A DNA stretch of 64,000 nucleotides, from NCBI RefSeq assembly GCF_010183535.1, contig NC_071329.1, positions 9,548,001 to 9,612,000 of the forward strand, given 5' to 3'. The notes under the pieces were generated by a model. It did not search any database. It saw only the letters and a list, made by a program, of their open reading frames with translations, and was not told where the DNA came from. Source of the DNA: Caenorhabditis remanei. Taxonomy: Eukaryota; Nematoda; Chromadorea; Rhabditida; Rhabditidae. The position numbers and the translations under genes were made by a program. Shown piece after piece: positions 27,061 to 39,500 of this stretch. The stretch's first letter is position 1. Each line of letters starts with the position of its first letter.

Positions 27061-27776
27061 ATCACTTTCTTCTAATCTATAAATACTGTGTATTTCCTCC
27101 CAAGATTACACTCGTCTTCTTTATTAGCGTCTATTTCACTCACATTCTTCTATTTTACCATGCTATGATTTGATGTAGATTATTTATTGTACCATGAAGA
27201 TTGAGCGCAGAATTTTTTTAAAATAACATTGTTGCAACGAAATTTGCCATCGTGCTCATTTCGACACAATGTATGTTATATATTTTAAAAACTGTAAACG
27301 ATCGATCAGCTTGTGTGCCTCGACATGCAAATATTTCAGTAAATAGTTTCGGTCAGCTCCCGGTTCAAAACTAAAAAGACTCATCCCATTCTAAAGCGAT
27401 GAGGTATATACAGACGCGTATATACAATAGTTATCGATTTAATAGTAATCTTGTTTTTTTTTGTTGACAACTATTCCTATCGCAATGACCGCGAATTTTT
27501 GATATTTCGAAACAATGCGTTAACTTTGTTGTTTTTCTCGGCGGGAAACCTTGCGACTGTTATTTCTATTTCAACAATTTGTTGCGAATTGGGAAGTTTT
27601 TTCTATTGGGCCTATACGCATTAAGTATTTGTGGTTTTTGTCTAACCGCGCATAGGCCCATATGCGTTTTGTCTCTCATTTAATTGACTAACTGACGCGT
27701 TCTCCTTCATTGACTTCGGAGATATTATCTCTTTTTACTTCATAACAGTTTAATTTTTCAGAAGTAATAAAGGACA
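27061..27776. other. Intergenic region after enolase
   Basis: Enolase 3' UTR followed by spacer. A short inverted repeat (GGGCCTATACGCA near 27608 and TGCGCATAGGCCC-like near 27650-27660) flanks a ~30-base loop. TTTTTCAG ending at about 27761 is a likely SL acceptor for the next gene. No coding exon supported. Confidence 0.5.
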
Positions 27777-28601
27777 ATGAATAATCCGGAAGAAAGCGCT
27801 GTAAGAGATGTACGTTGAATTACTTTATAGTCTGTTCTTATTGATTATTTTACAGCTCGGCCGATTTGCACTCGCCGTTCTCAATGGCATGGTCGACTTG
27901 CAGAATTCAGCTGCTGAGCTGATCCGATATGAGTTCAGCTTCCGTACAGTGAAAGGTTTCTGGAGACTGACAGAAATAACAATACATTTTGTCTAATACA
28001 GATGTCATTCGTCGTGGCTCGGAAGATCCTGAACTGATTAATCAGATTTTCGATCACATCAATCATCTGGTTATCTACTTGAATGAAGAGATTGTCGAAA
28101 CCTCAAGAAAGGCGACGCCTGTCGGAATGGAAGATCGTCATTTCACCGAACTTCAGAAGCGGATGCAGTTGATGTACGAAGTGTGGCTTGGAATGAAAAT
28201 GAACGAGGCCTATCAAGTTCCAGCCCTCATGAATCATGTTGAGGCAAGCAGAGAAGCAGTCAAGTATGCATATGGAACATGCGAAGGTGAAAACCTTTTT
28301 AATTTTATTTTTGGGTGAAGCAGTGAAAAACTTTACTTTTACAGACTACCATCGTTGGAAGAAACTTCCGTCAGAGCTCCGAGAGTTTTTTCTTGATGAG
28401 CAGAAAGAAGTGAAATCGGCGGTTGAAGAAGCCGAACCAATAATGTTTGCTCGTGAAGACGGTGTCGTTTCATCAATTGCTCACGAAAAAGCGAATTCTG
28501 ATGATGAAGGAAAGAAAAAACAATTCGTTGCAAAAACCGAAAAGGTAGAGACACCTAAAAAGAAAAAGAAGCGAAATAAGAAGAATAAACCGCACCAATA
28601 A
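27777..28601 (+). CDS. Uncharacterised helical protein with Lys-rich C-terminal tail
   Basis: Exons 27777-27809, 27856-27955, 28002-28286, 28345-28601 give 224 residues. No signal peptide or membrane segment. The first ~165 residues look largely alpha-helical (LGRFALAVLNGMVDLQNSAA, EIVETSRKATPVG, KRMQLMYEVWLGMKMNEAYQ), followed by an acidic stretch and a tail ending KKKKKRNKKNKPHQ. The tail is typical of nuclear, nucleolar or RNA-binding proteins. It is the first gene of a probable two-gene operon with the 975-residue protein at 28898, so a shared role in RNA metabolism is a reasonable but untested inference. I do not recognise the family. Confidence 0.85.
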
Positions 28602-28897
28602 CTTTCAAACGTTCGTGTATCATATCCGGCGAGTTTACCCCTAAACCACTTACATTTCACGCATTTGTACACAATTTTTCGACGCATTTTAATTGTGATT
28701 ATCCCTGCTTTTAATCTTATCATGATCATTCGATTGAGTATTTAGGAATTATTTTATTTGACTTATTCAGTATTCAAAATAAACATTTTCAGCTTTGTGT
28801 GTGGTCTACAATGCATTCTAAACAACATAACGCATAGCAATCTGGTTTTTTCCAGGTTCTGAGCAATTATCGTGCCAAGAATCCGGACTACAAAACA
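28602..28897 (+). other. Intercistronic region of a probable operon
   Basis: AATAAA at 28778-28783 ends the upstream message; a T-rich run and TTTTTTCCAG ending near 28855 give a trans-splice acceptor about 70 bases on. The next ATG is at 28898. The 43 bases between acceptor and ATG are open in the downstream frame, so an upstream start cannot be fully excluded. Confidence 0.6.
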
Positions 28898-31800
28898 ATG
28901 CGCGAGTTGATAAATGTGAAGACAAAGTACCGATTGGAGGGAATATACTGTGACAATCTCATTAATGAGTGAGTGTTTCTTACCTCATGTCTTTCATGCT
29001 AGTTGTTTTCAGATTCATATCTGTTTGGGATATGGCGACAGATCCTGAAGCCGTCAATCCAAAAGAAAAGTACGCATTCACCGCTCTACTCAAAAAAGTT
29101 TTCTTGATGATGGTGGACAAACGCAGAAATGACTTCGCAGCAAAACTTTTCGATAAATACAACAAAGACGCTGGTGTACTGCCGTGTTTAGAAAACTTTG
29201 TTGAACATTTCCAATCTGGTCTCACGGAAGCCATGAATCAGTTGCCACTAGATTCCAACGTTTTGAGCAATAACATGGAACTATTTGAGAAGACAAAGGA
29301 TCCAGTAACAATATTCCATTTAAATCTCCAGTTCAGCCCTTTTTTTCAGATTATTTGGTTTCTTCTCGTATCTCCAGCATACACTGTCCAACAACTTCTG
29401 ACGATTTGTGTAGACAACAAAGGATACATTGCCATCATCAATCGCATTTTCCGAGTGTTGCCAACTCTCTTCGAACGCTCTATACACGTAACTCCATTGC
29501 CATTCGAGGAAGAGGGAAAGAAAGAAAAACTTCTGCTAACAATCCTCCACAGAGTTTTTATGATTGGAAGAACCACATGGAAATCGGCATCGCAATGGGA
29601 AAACGCTGGAATGATGACAATGTCGTTTGCAAAAAACAGAAATCGAAAAGAAGGACAACCAGAAAAAGCTGAGAATAAGGCGTTGCTTGATCCATTTTCA
29701 CTAGTCAATTTCGCTTTGACTGAACTATTGAAGGAGCACAGGAAACCGCTGAAGTCAGTTGAAATTTTCGTCAAGATGTTGCAACGTTTACTGGCCAATA
29801 ATAACAATGCACGGATGTCAAGCAACTATATGTTCGCAACTTCGTTTAATGAAGAAGGAGAGAATACAATCTCAACACCAATATTAGTTCATTTGCTGTT
29901 TGAATTGCTAGCGGAGTATGATGAGCTCTCAGTTGAAGTTTGTGATGGTGCAAGAGATGTTCTCAAATCGGTCTCTAGTCGCATGAGTTCTGGACAAGTT
30001 GTTTTCGACCCAGATACCTGCCACTATCTGACAGATGACAATTTCAATAATGCTCCTTGGTGGATTAAGTATGCTCTCTATACATGGTTTTCAACTGCTC
30101 TTCGTAACCCTAAAAAACAAGTTCCCTCGGGAGTTTATAAGACGATTCCAGAACAATTTCTAGACGAATTCGACCAGATAAAGTTGGATGAGACGGCTTC
30201 ACTGCCGGACTGTTTCATGCGGTCTCTTTTCGAGTTGGGACTTTTTGACGTTGAACTTGCGATTGAGTTGTTGAAGTTTGGATACGGCATAAAATTTGAA
30301 GCATCTGTTGTTGAACGAATGGCTCTCGCTTTAGTGGACAGCTACGGGAAGAAGATGTCAAAACGACAAGGAGGTCTCGAGATTGGTAAACTGATCACAG
30401 CAATGTTGGAAACATTTGATCCTATTCGGGAGTTGGCACCACTCACTGCATATTGTACATGCTATCTGGAAAGTCTGAAGAAGATAGAATACATTCTTGT
30501 TCTTTTTATGGCTGCTAGAATATCAAAAGAGAAACAATTGAGTGCCGCAAAAGTGAGAACTGGTGAAATCAAACAGATAACGCAAGACGAGTTATTTTGT
30601 CTGAACGAAATCGCCGAACAGCTCATGGACATTTTCTGTGAGACTACAAAAACTCATATTGAACGAGAGGTTCGTACAACGTTCATCATTAATGTTACAT
30701 TTTGGTTATTTTCAGGCCAGTGAAGTTGAAAAGCTCAGACAAGAAGCAGACGCACTTATCTTTTCTCCAGGTTGCACACCTGATCAATTCAAGGCATTAA
30801 TTGAAAAAGAAGAACGAGAACAGTCATTGACCCTACAACTTACCATGATTTATCTCAAATGCTCTCATTTCTGTCGTCTCTATCAAAATGTTCCAATTAA
30901 ATTACAACAATTGATGAACTCAACTCTTGAAAAACAGTACACTTCTCAGAAGTTGTTAGCGAAAAAAGTCATGGACGATGTATTGACGGAACAAAGAAAG
31001 GTTTTTCGTAGTCAAAAAACATAATCCTATCAAAAAGTTTTTCAGACGGAGGTTGTTTACGCATTTGTAGAGCAAAAAGGTGTTCCAATTGAGCCAAAGG
31101 AATTGGATAAAGAAACAGTCCAGCCGGTAAAACCATCAGATTTATACACCCCAAAGCAGCCAACACAGCCATCAAATGTCGAAAGCACTTCGGCAGAAAA
31201 CCCAATGTTCTCTCACAGTAACGGCGGTGAGTTTCTTTGTAAAATGTTTCGCTTTGTGAAGTGTTTTGTCATGTGCTGTTCATATTCCAGATAAACGTCA
31301 AGGAAGAGATAACTATGCTGGCAATCGTGGAAATAACCGCAGATTTGACAACGATAGACCATCATCTTCTCGTGGAAACGTTCGAAGCGAGCGTTGCAAT
31401 TCGTACCGTGGAAGCCGTTGGCACCCCGTCAACGACGTTCAGACTTTTAGTTCTCGGGATAGAGATTTTGTTCACAAAAAAACCAAGAACGCAACGAACA
31501 GCGACTTTGAACGATCTTTTCCCCGTGACCTGAAAAATTCGTACGATCAGGATAAACTCTATTATGAAGACAGAAGATCACCCTTCAACTCGCCAGCTGG
31601 CAAAATGCCAGACGACGTGAGAAGATACTCAGAGTCGAAAGACTCAAATTATGATCCGTGGGAAGACCAATCACGCCGTTTTACATCTGAATCAGATTAT
31701 TCACACGATGACACTGAGAACAGGTAGAGCGTTGTGGAAATTTTACAGAGATAGTTTTTGTTCATGTATAGATAAGGTAACGTTTTCTCAAATACAGCTT

Positions 31801-32194
31801 TCAGATACCTCGATCAAACGATTCGATCGGTTCGGAACTTCTCACAGCGTGATCAGCAACAACGATACTCGAGACCAGGTACATCCAGCATCACGCCTCC
31901 AAAAGCCTCGGAAAGGAAACAACCGAAAAAAGGATTCGCTAGTGGAGAACCCAATCGCTACCAAAGCAACACGCGGAAGCCAGCAGACAGGAAACATCGA
32001 TACACATCGCGTCAGTTTTTCGAGCCCGCAGTCCTGTATTTTACTAATTTTCAGACAGCTATGAGCAAGAAGAGGAAATGATAGATCAACTTAAGCCTGG
32101 GCAGCCCGAACGAGAAGATCTTGCAGATGCATTGGGGTTAAATAATCGCGAGCAAATTCCATCAAATTCGCGGCGTGGTGGTTTCCATCGTTAA
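28898..32194 (+). CDS. Large helical-repeat protein with Arg/Gly/Ser-rich tail, uncharacterised
   Basis: Exons 28898-28968, 29013-29304, 29350-30669, 30716-31000, 31046-31226, 31291-31723, 31805-32010, 32055-32194 give 975 residues. Residues 1 to about 660 are alpha-helical and look like HEAT/MIF4G-type repeats, with an N-terminal region opening MRELINVKTKYRLEGIY and ending LINEFISVWDMA. A helical/charged segment (LEKQYTSQKLLAKKVMDDVL) follows. From about 780 on the protein is low complexity: RGNNRRFDNDRPSSSRG, many Arg/Ser/Asp/Tyr, ending EQIPSNSRRGGFHR. This layout resembles RNA-associated scaffolds, but I cannot name the family. The 45-base intron at 29305-29349 is a multiple of three without an in-frame stop. 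It lies second in a probable operon. Confidence 0.85.
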
Positions 32195-32941
32195 TTCTGA
32201 CCCATTCTTGTATAAATTCTTACCGATCTGTTACTTCAAACGACTGTTCTCAATTATTTTTCATTCCCATTCTTTACTTTAATTTTCGAAATCTGGTCTT
32301 GTTTTATTTTTCCTGTTAGCTCCATTACCCCTCACTTCACTTTCTAAAAAATGGTTGTGATACGCCACATACCGTTCCGCATTATCTATGGTGATATAGT
32401 TATTACCATTCGTTCTCACGCTACCAGGGTATCTGTCAAGAGCAAGTATCATTCTAATTTGTATTTCTTTTTTGCACGAAATAAAATATCCAATCTATAG
32501 AAGAAACAATAACAACTTCATTTTCTGCTCAAGAGTTAACAAGAATAAGTATGATAATTGGATAAAAAATGCGAATAAAAATGTTGAACATTCAGATGTC
32601 GAACAAGACAATTAGTGGGTGGCGATACAACAACAGTAAGTGGATTACCTTCGGGAACCATTATGCGAGATACTGAAAAAAAAGTTAGAATTGGTTAAAA
32701 TGATTTTTTTAAACTTATACTACAACAATAACACACATTTCAATTTGGCATATCTTGTAAACAGAACTTCCCTTTTCAGAATAACTTAAAATAAATTACG
32801 AATTAAACTGATTAGGGAAGGATCAATTATCAAAAACCGCCAAATACATATTCACAAAGAAGCTAGTTACAATTTTCATGTCAGTTTACATGATCTTTTA
32901 AATATGAGAATGGTAAATATATATAAAACATTTGAAAATCA
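32195..32941. other. Convergent 3' region
   Basis: 3' UTR of the 28898 gene, with AATAAA at 32480-32485, then AT-rich sequence leading to the 3' end of set-17 on the other strand. No open frame of interest. Confidence 0.6.
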
Positions 32942-33977
32942 TCACCAAATGAATGGGTTCTTGCTGGGTTTTTTCGGCTTCCCACCAACTTCTGTCTCAA
33001 CAAATTCGCCGCCGAATGATGGACCGTACCAGACTGAAAATGGAAAGAGGATCAAGAGTAGAATGAAGAATACGACTAACCAAGCAATTCTTGATCAATT
33101 CTGATTGGCTTGATAACTCGATAATAAATTCGTCCACTTGTTTGGAAGGCAACCATGTTCTGTTCGTCCTCATCTGGAAAATTGATAGTATTATCAGTTG
33201 TCATTTTTAAAAGTAAACGCACGTCTCGGACTATTAATGTATCTGAGCCAATTCGATCTCTGGGGATCGGAACCATCAATGTAAATTTTTTTGTCGCCGC
33301 TTTTAATAAGCCAGGCGTATCCATCTTTATAAAAATCGCTTTTTCTATGAACACGAATTCCTTTGTAAGGTCCAAACATCATTCCTACTGGAATAAAGAC
33401 CTCAGCAATTACACCGAGTCCTGCGTTAGGAAGCCTTGATGCTTCAATACGGAATAAGATTGGAAGAGTTTGGTGTGAGTAGGGTAATAATGACATTTCA
33501 TCCTTTCGGGGCTCGCGATCCGGAATTTTGTATAGTGGATGTATGCGACAATATGGGCGGTAGAATTTATTACATCTTTCGCAATCTGTAGATAATGCCA
33601 AATTGCAGATAAGCTTAATATGTTCAAGGCTTCTTACGGATATCTCTACTCTCTTCATAGGCAGAGTCTGCGATTTCCGTTCCTAGACTTTCGACTTCAT
33701 CTTCTAAATATTGAATATAAGTTCGCAAGCTTCACCTCACAAGTTTTCACCTGAAATATCTTGGATTTCTTTATGCAACTCTTTCACGAGGTTGCGAGAT
33801 TCAATGATGCTGATGGCGCCGTCTTGGAAATCTAACACCAGTTTATATGATTTCTGAAAGTTACTTTGGTTTATGAAGTGTTTTTTCGTGACAGAGTCAA
33901 AAACTCACTCTCTCTACTTCCTTTTTCACCGCAAACGTGTCCGGAAATCCGAGCCCCGGGATTTCTATGCCATTCAT
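32942..33977 (-). CDS. set-17: PRDM-type SET-domain histone lysine methyltransferase
   Basis: Exons 33977-33909, 33853-33751, 33703-33638, 33585-33223, 33173-33081, 33033-32942 give 261 residues. ATG directly follows ATTGCAG, a likely trans-splice site. A short N-terminal helical region (NLVKELHKEIQD) is followed by a CERCNKFYRPYCRIHP Cys/His cluster and a SET domain: EASRLPNAGLGVIAE, GPYKGIRV, YIDGSDPQRSNWLRYINSPR, IYYRVIKPIRIDQELLVWYG. This order and the Asn-Trp-x-Arg-Tyr motif are those of PRDM7/9-type SET domains. No C2H2 zinc fingers follow, unlike PRDM9. C. elegans SET-17 (T21B10.5) is an H3K4 methyltransferase acting in the germline and spermatocytes. Pfam-level identity is certain; orthology is supported by neighbours. 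Confidence 0.85.
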
Positions 33978-34525
33978 CTGCAATGATAAATTTTTTCGAA
34001 ATTCTATTTTTCCGAATTGAGTAAAGCTCTCACGAAAATTACTGAAAACCGGATTCGTTCACATGATTTTGTTTTATTATCCGAGCGCGTTTGCAGTGAA
34101 TAAATACGCGGTTGTTTAAACACATACGAGAGTGAAAACGTTCAGCTGCACGCTGTACTGCGCTTTAGAAAAAGTTTTGTGTTTTAAATAACAACTGCGT
34201 AGGTATTCACTGCGAACGCGAAGAAGACACTGAAAACTATCTCAGGACAAATTCTCGTCGATGCAATGAAACATTATCTTTAAAATTAGCTATATTTTAG
34301 ACACGAAAAATGTGGCATTCAAAAACAAAATGGTCTAAAACAGCAAAATTACAAACAGTGTAGTATTCAGTTCTCACGTTTAATGTTCGTTGCCTCCCTT
34401 GATTACTGTTTTCCAGTCAGGACCCGCAAGACATTTGATGAAACGTGCCTTTAAGTTACTATTTTCTCAATTTGCAAATTAATTTGCTTTTTCAATCAGA
34501 GACATCTCGTTTTCCATTTGCAGAA
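33978..34525. promoter_or_regulatory. Divergent promoter region, set-17 / type I membrane protein
   Basis: 548 bases between two divergent starts, so it should hold both promoters. A quarter of it is a foldback repeat (34086-34220). The right end has CCATTTGCAG just before the ATG of the membrane protein, a likely SL acceptor. Confidence 0.5.
34086..34220. mobile_element. Foldback / MITE-like element in a divergent promoter
   Basis: The left arm (GCGTTTGCAGTGAATAAATA, then CGCGGTTGTTTAAA) is matched in inverted orientation by the right arm (TTTAAATAACAACTGCGTAG, then GTATTCACTGCGAACGCG), about 35 bases each with a few mismatches, around a ~65-base centre. Non-coding. Size and form fit a miniature inverted-repeat transposable element; family not identified. 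Confidence 0.75.
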
Positions 34526-36102
34526 ATGCGGAAACAGTTGCTTCTCGCGGAAATTATTATTTTAATTGTTGCTTGCACCGCCACTAGTAACAATCTGCTA
34601 TCTGTTGAGGAGATCCTCCAGACAAATCAGTATTTACTCATCGCTCAGCAAGACGGTGTGACTTATATTCAAAGAAATGTGACTCGTGGTATTTGCCCAC
34701 TGTTTATGTCGAAGACAAAGTAAGATAGTTTTTCGAGGTGAACTCAATGTTTTAAAAATTACAGGAAGTCATTCCACAGCGATTTTCGTCTCGTGGGCAT
34801 CCACCTAATTCGTGACCCTCTAGCTAGAAGACCACCTCTACTAATGATTATCAAAGATGGTAAATCACATTTCAGTCTCCAAATGCTTGCTCCCAATGTA
34901 AACGTCTATCCGTATTATATAATAAATCACTACTACTTTTCAGGTCACTGAAATCTTCCAAAATAGTGGTCCGAGCGTAGCAAGTTTCTATGACAAAAGC
35001 CAAGGTTTTCGAATTGAGATTGGTCACGCTGAAAAAATTGTAAGTGACAGACGAAACTGCAAGTATATGAAAATATAAACTTTCAGAAAACGACACTATT
35101 TGATTCAACAAGTCACATGCTCTATATTGAATTATTTATTTCGAACAAATTCAAAATGATGCAATATTTCGTCCAAAACCTTTTCACAAGTAAGAAGCAG
35201 AGTTATATTCAGTGTATCGGAAATACAGTTGCAAAACTCAATGTTTCCAGATGATATTCGTCTTCATCGCGTTGGTTTGTATAGCCAAGATTCATCAAGC
35301 AGTCGCTATGATTGGGAGGAAGATCACTATAATAAAAAGTTTTACTATAAAGAAAAGGTGGACAACGAAATAGGGCTGTTTGAAATCCCAATGGGTGCTC
35401 TAATTCGAACTGCTTACGAAGGTGAAGCTGGTCTGAAAATAGGTAGCCTAACCTGGGACGGAACGCTTTCAGGGTATGTTGGTTAATTTTTGGAATACTT
35501 CCGAATGTATTCCTTCAGAGCAAATGGAGGAGCATTCTACACTGTAAACACGAATCGTCAGGGTAACACAACTACAATCGATTCTTCACTTGTGCCTACA
35601 TCGCTAAGCGCCGGGTTCAGATGCAGTGTTAATAGAACAAGCTCCGAAGTTCCTCTTTTCAATAAACTCGTAATCGTTAGAAATCAAGATTACTGTATGC
35701 TCAGAGATGGATCAAATTATGACGCCGATGAATGTGCTCACGAGCAAAGAAAGTTTCTCGGTTTGGAATCAGTAAGTTGATGATTCAAACAAGCAATGAA
35801 AATATCATTTTGTTTGAGGAAGGCGAGTCAATAGATATCGTGAAATGGCTGCTGGTCACTTGCATCATAATGTTCATGATTATCATTCTCCTTTTCGTGT
35901 ACATTTACTGGCTGCGTTCAACTTTTGTTTCAGACTACGATAGAACTCATCCTAATGAGGTTTGTTTCTTATCAAACTAATATCTCTAAATTTATTTTAG
36001 TACGAGACCGAGGCATCACTATTCGTGGCCAAACAAAGAAGTTTCCCATCAGTTTATCAAGATCCAGCTCTTCTTGATGTTTCTGTCGACAGATGGAACT
36101 GA
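34526..36102 (+). CDS. Type I membrane protein with Cys-containing ectodomain, uncharacterised
   Basis: Eight exons: 34526-34719, 34765-34897, 34944-35039, 35087-35189, 35251-35473, 35519-35771, 35819-35959, 36001-36102; 414 residues, all phases close. Signal peptide at 1-21 (LLLAEIIILIVACTATS). The ectodomain (~330 residues) carries several N-glycosylation sequons (NVT, NTT, NRT) and a few Cys (RGICPL, FRCSVN, DYCML, DECAHE). A single membrane span follows (WLLVTCIIMFMIIILLFVYI), then a ~50-residue cytoplasmic tail. The acceptor of exon 7 (TTTGTTTGAG) is a non-consensus GAG, chosen because it alone preserves the frame into the membrane span. The fold is not recognised; probably a nematode-specific cell-surface protein. 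Confidence 0.82.
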
Positions 36103-36598
36103 CTGTTGCTCTCTTTTGTTATTGTTATATTTCTTTGAGACAGATCTCTCAATTTTATCTCGTTTCCCTACACTGTTTCATCTATGAATTTTATTTGATA
36201 GTATACTGAATACCCGTCATGCATTTTCTTTTTATACACACTTACTTGGTAGTTTTATTAGTTTTCTTTCTAATCTGTTCCATTCTTCCTCTGCATAATC
36301 TATTGTACAGCCAGTTCTGAAATTTTGTTTTCTAATTTATAGTAAAGGAGATAACGGATAAACATTTCAAAACAAGAAGAAAAGAGTTCATTAATTTAAT
36401 TTTCAACCAGAAATAAATAGAAATTAAAAACAAAACCCTGTGATGGCTGATAAGAAAATAAGTCAATGGGAAATGGCCGAAGGCGCACCGGAAAAGAGGA
36501 TCCGTAAGAGAAAAAAGTCAAAACAGAAAAGAAAGTTGGAGAAAAAGTGAGATCAAAAAATGGAAAGAAGCAGAGCAATATAGAGAGAAATAAGCAGA
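36103..36598. other. Convergent 3' region
   Basis: 3' UTR of the membrane protein and of the ZP-domain gene on the other strand. A minus-strand open frame at 36396-36578 has no family resemblance and is rejected. Nothing else seen. Confidence 0.5.
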
Positions 36599-39500
36599 TC
36601 AGGACATGCTTGCAATTTCATATTTTTGTCGTCGAACGATCAGAACCACAATTGTTGTTGTTATTAGAATCAGGGCCTAAAATACAGAAATAATGAAATT
36701 TTCATGAATCAAATGAAACTGACCATTGTCAACAGTATACTGATAATGAGAACTGATCTGAAATCTGCGCAAATACGTTCTCCTTCAACAGATTTCGATT
36801 CAGATGAATCTTCAATTGGGGCAGATTCCACGTGGATATCAGGACAAGTATTTTGAGAAACAGTGTCAATTTTCGGTAAAGAATCAGTTGGCGTCGTTAC
36901 ATTTATCAATTGAGATATTTCCAGATTTTGACTTCGAACATCGATTGATGGAAACTGGGAAGAAGAATCCTCTCTGCAAACGGGTCATTTTTTGTTTTCT
37001 CAGAATAAAAAATACCGTTTTCTTCTCATTAAATCGCATTTCGGTTTCGGACATTCTCCAGTTGGAAGTTGTGGATGAAGACGTATTTGACATGCAAAAT
37101 AGACAATTGAAGTGTGAGAAACACCGAATACTTTCACAGAAGCTCCGACATGAGTACGGTTATGATATTCGAGTTGTGGCATGATTGATTCGTGTTTTGA
37201 GCAACCAGACGAATCGATTACTTCGTGAGTTTCTTCTCCTCCAATCAATTGACAACTCTCTATCATAATACATGATTCCTGGAGTGAAAAGAAGATGAAA
37301 CATGAAGAAATCAGATGAAAAATAACTCACATAGACATTTTGACAATGCCACGAATGATAAACATCTTGTCCAAGAGCCAATCTTCCAGCTGGTAAACCA
37401 TCAGGAGATGATAAAACTTCATAAGAACAGCTGGGTCCTTTTGAGTCTGTCGGTGGAGGTTGAGGAGATCCAATTGCCAATGAATTCGATGTTCCATTCG
37501 TTTTCTTCTGATGGAAACATTGCATATTAAAGATTCGATCATCGACTGTTGTGAATTCCGGATGGAATGAAACCGAGAGAGAAACTTCGAGAATCACTCC
37601 AGTTGGATGAAGACTTCTGAAAAATTATTTTTATTTAAAGATAAAGCTTAAAGAAAATTTTATAGCATTTCAATCTTTCACACGTAGTTTTCTTAGTTTC
37701 TAATACCGAAAGATAATGTGTCAGTGGTGTTTGATTAATTTTTCTAATCCAATCTATTCGGACACCCTTCCCGTATTCACTCAAATAAATGACCAACCTT
37801 CGTCTCGGCACCATACATTCCTCATGGGGAATCAGAATCTCAATTTGATTATTCGTTACGAGACTCTGGAAATGTCAAGGGTCTCATAAAATATTATTCT
37901 TTTTTATATTCATCCAACCTGGAAACATGATTTATCCGGAGTATACTTCACATCCACATGCCCCAAAAATGTGGATTTCGTTCGAAGTTTCACGTAGATC
38001 GCATCGGCTGCACAGCTGAAATAAACGTATTTTTTAGAAGCTTTCTACATCAAACTCTGAAAATTTTTCAGAAGAAAACAGTTTATTCTTTTGCAAAATA
38101 ATGCATATCTCTACCTATTTGCCATAAAAGTATTCTTCTTCTTTTTTGTTATTTTGAAACGAAATCGAGTTTGAAACCCCTTGCATTCAGCTCGTCCCAA
38201 AATTGAATCAGGTTCTTTTTCTTTTCTACCTTATCCTTCTTCTTTTTCTTCTTTTCCTTTTTTTCATTTTCTTGATCAACGGTCATTTCAGATCCACATT
38301 GAAATATACTTTTGCACTCATACAAATATGTAAATCGGACTGCGATTTTAATATAAAATACTCGAAAAGATGATGAGGTTTTTACGGAATACGAAATAGT
38401 ATTTGGAGCCAAAGAGACGCAGAACAAATGTTTGAGCAGGCTCCTTTTTGGTTGTGGGTCTTGTTATTTGGTATTGCATGGAAATAAAATGAAATGGCAT
38501 TCGATTTCGACCCACTGAATGACAGCTTCCGACGGGTTACATGCTTCCGGAGCACCAGTCAAAATATACTATAATGTGTGACAAGAGACCGAAGAATTTA
38601 TTATTTTCTTGTATATGAAACATCCAGATTTTCTGGTTTTAGTATATTTACCTGTACTGTGTAAATATGCTCAAGAGAAAAAAGTTTTTTAGGGAGGAGA
38701 ATCTCAAGTGAATGAAAAATGGAAATTTGAGAAATATAGCAAACAATAAGTATTCGAAAATCTGAAGTTGGCAATGAAATTCATCTGATTCATTACATAC
38801 GATATTACTCTAATTCGAGAATTTTAGTAAGGATTAACTGTAGGTATAAAGGATAAATTAGTACTGGAAAACGGTGTGAATTGGGAAAACTCTGTTCAGT
38901 ATATGGCTCTCAAATAGTTATTGATTGGAAAACTGACATGTTATTTCATTGAAACAAGTACGCAGGTAACCGTAACCTCATCTGTGAAGTTAAATCAGAA
39001 TAATGCGAAAATGTTGCAAACAATTCATAAACTTGTAATAATTTGTTTCTATGAACACTATAGCTTCTTGATTGTTTTTGAAGTCAAATCGTACTTTGTT
39101 TACCTAAAACCTATCCACTTTTTCAAAAGATTACTACAGTATGAGATGTCATTTCGCAGCTTCTTCTTCTTCTTCTTGTTTTCTTTCTCCTTTTTTCCAC
39201 ATCTTATTTCTTTTTCTGTCTCTACAAAACTTCCGTTCAGAAACCCATTTCATTTCCTTTTCTTCCTAAAACCACTGCGTCTCTTCTTCTTTCACACTAT
39301 TTCTACATTCCGTTTAGGCGGTCAAATATGCAAATGTGATACTCTTCGCCTTTTGGAAACCCCTTTCGAAGCCATTAATCCTGCGCATTGTGACACCAAA
39401 CGTACGAAGCTACGGCACTAAAAAGATAGAGAAAACAAAACAGATATGCTCCAGAAAAGATGAAAAGTGGGATTGAAAGAGTGTATACGATTGGAGTTAA

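Noticed and set aside
33194..33658. Starting set-17 at an in-exon methionine (MKRVEIS)
   Set aside because: That frame reads through an intron (33637-33586); the spliced frame DIHCERCNKFY joins upstream exons in phase.
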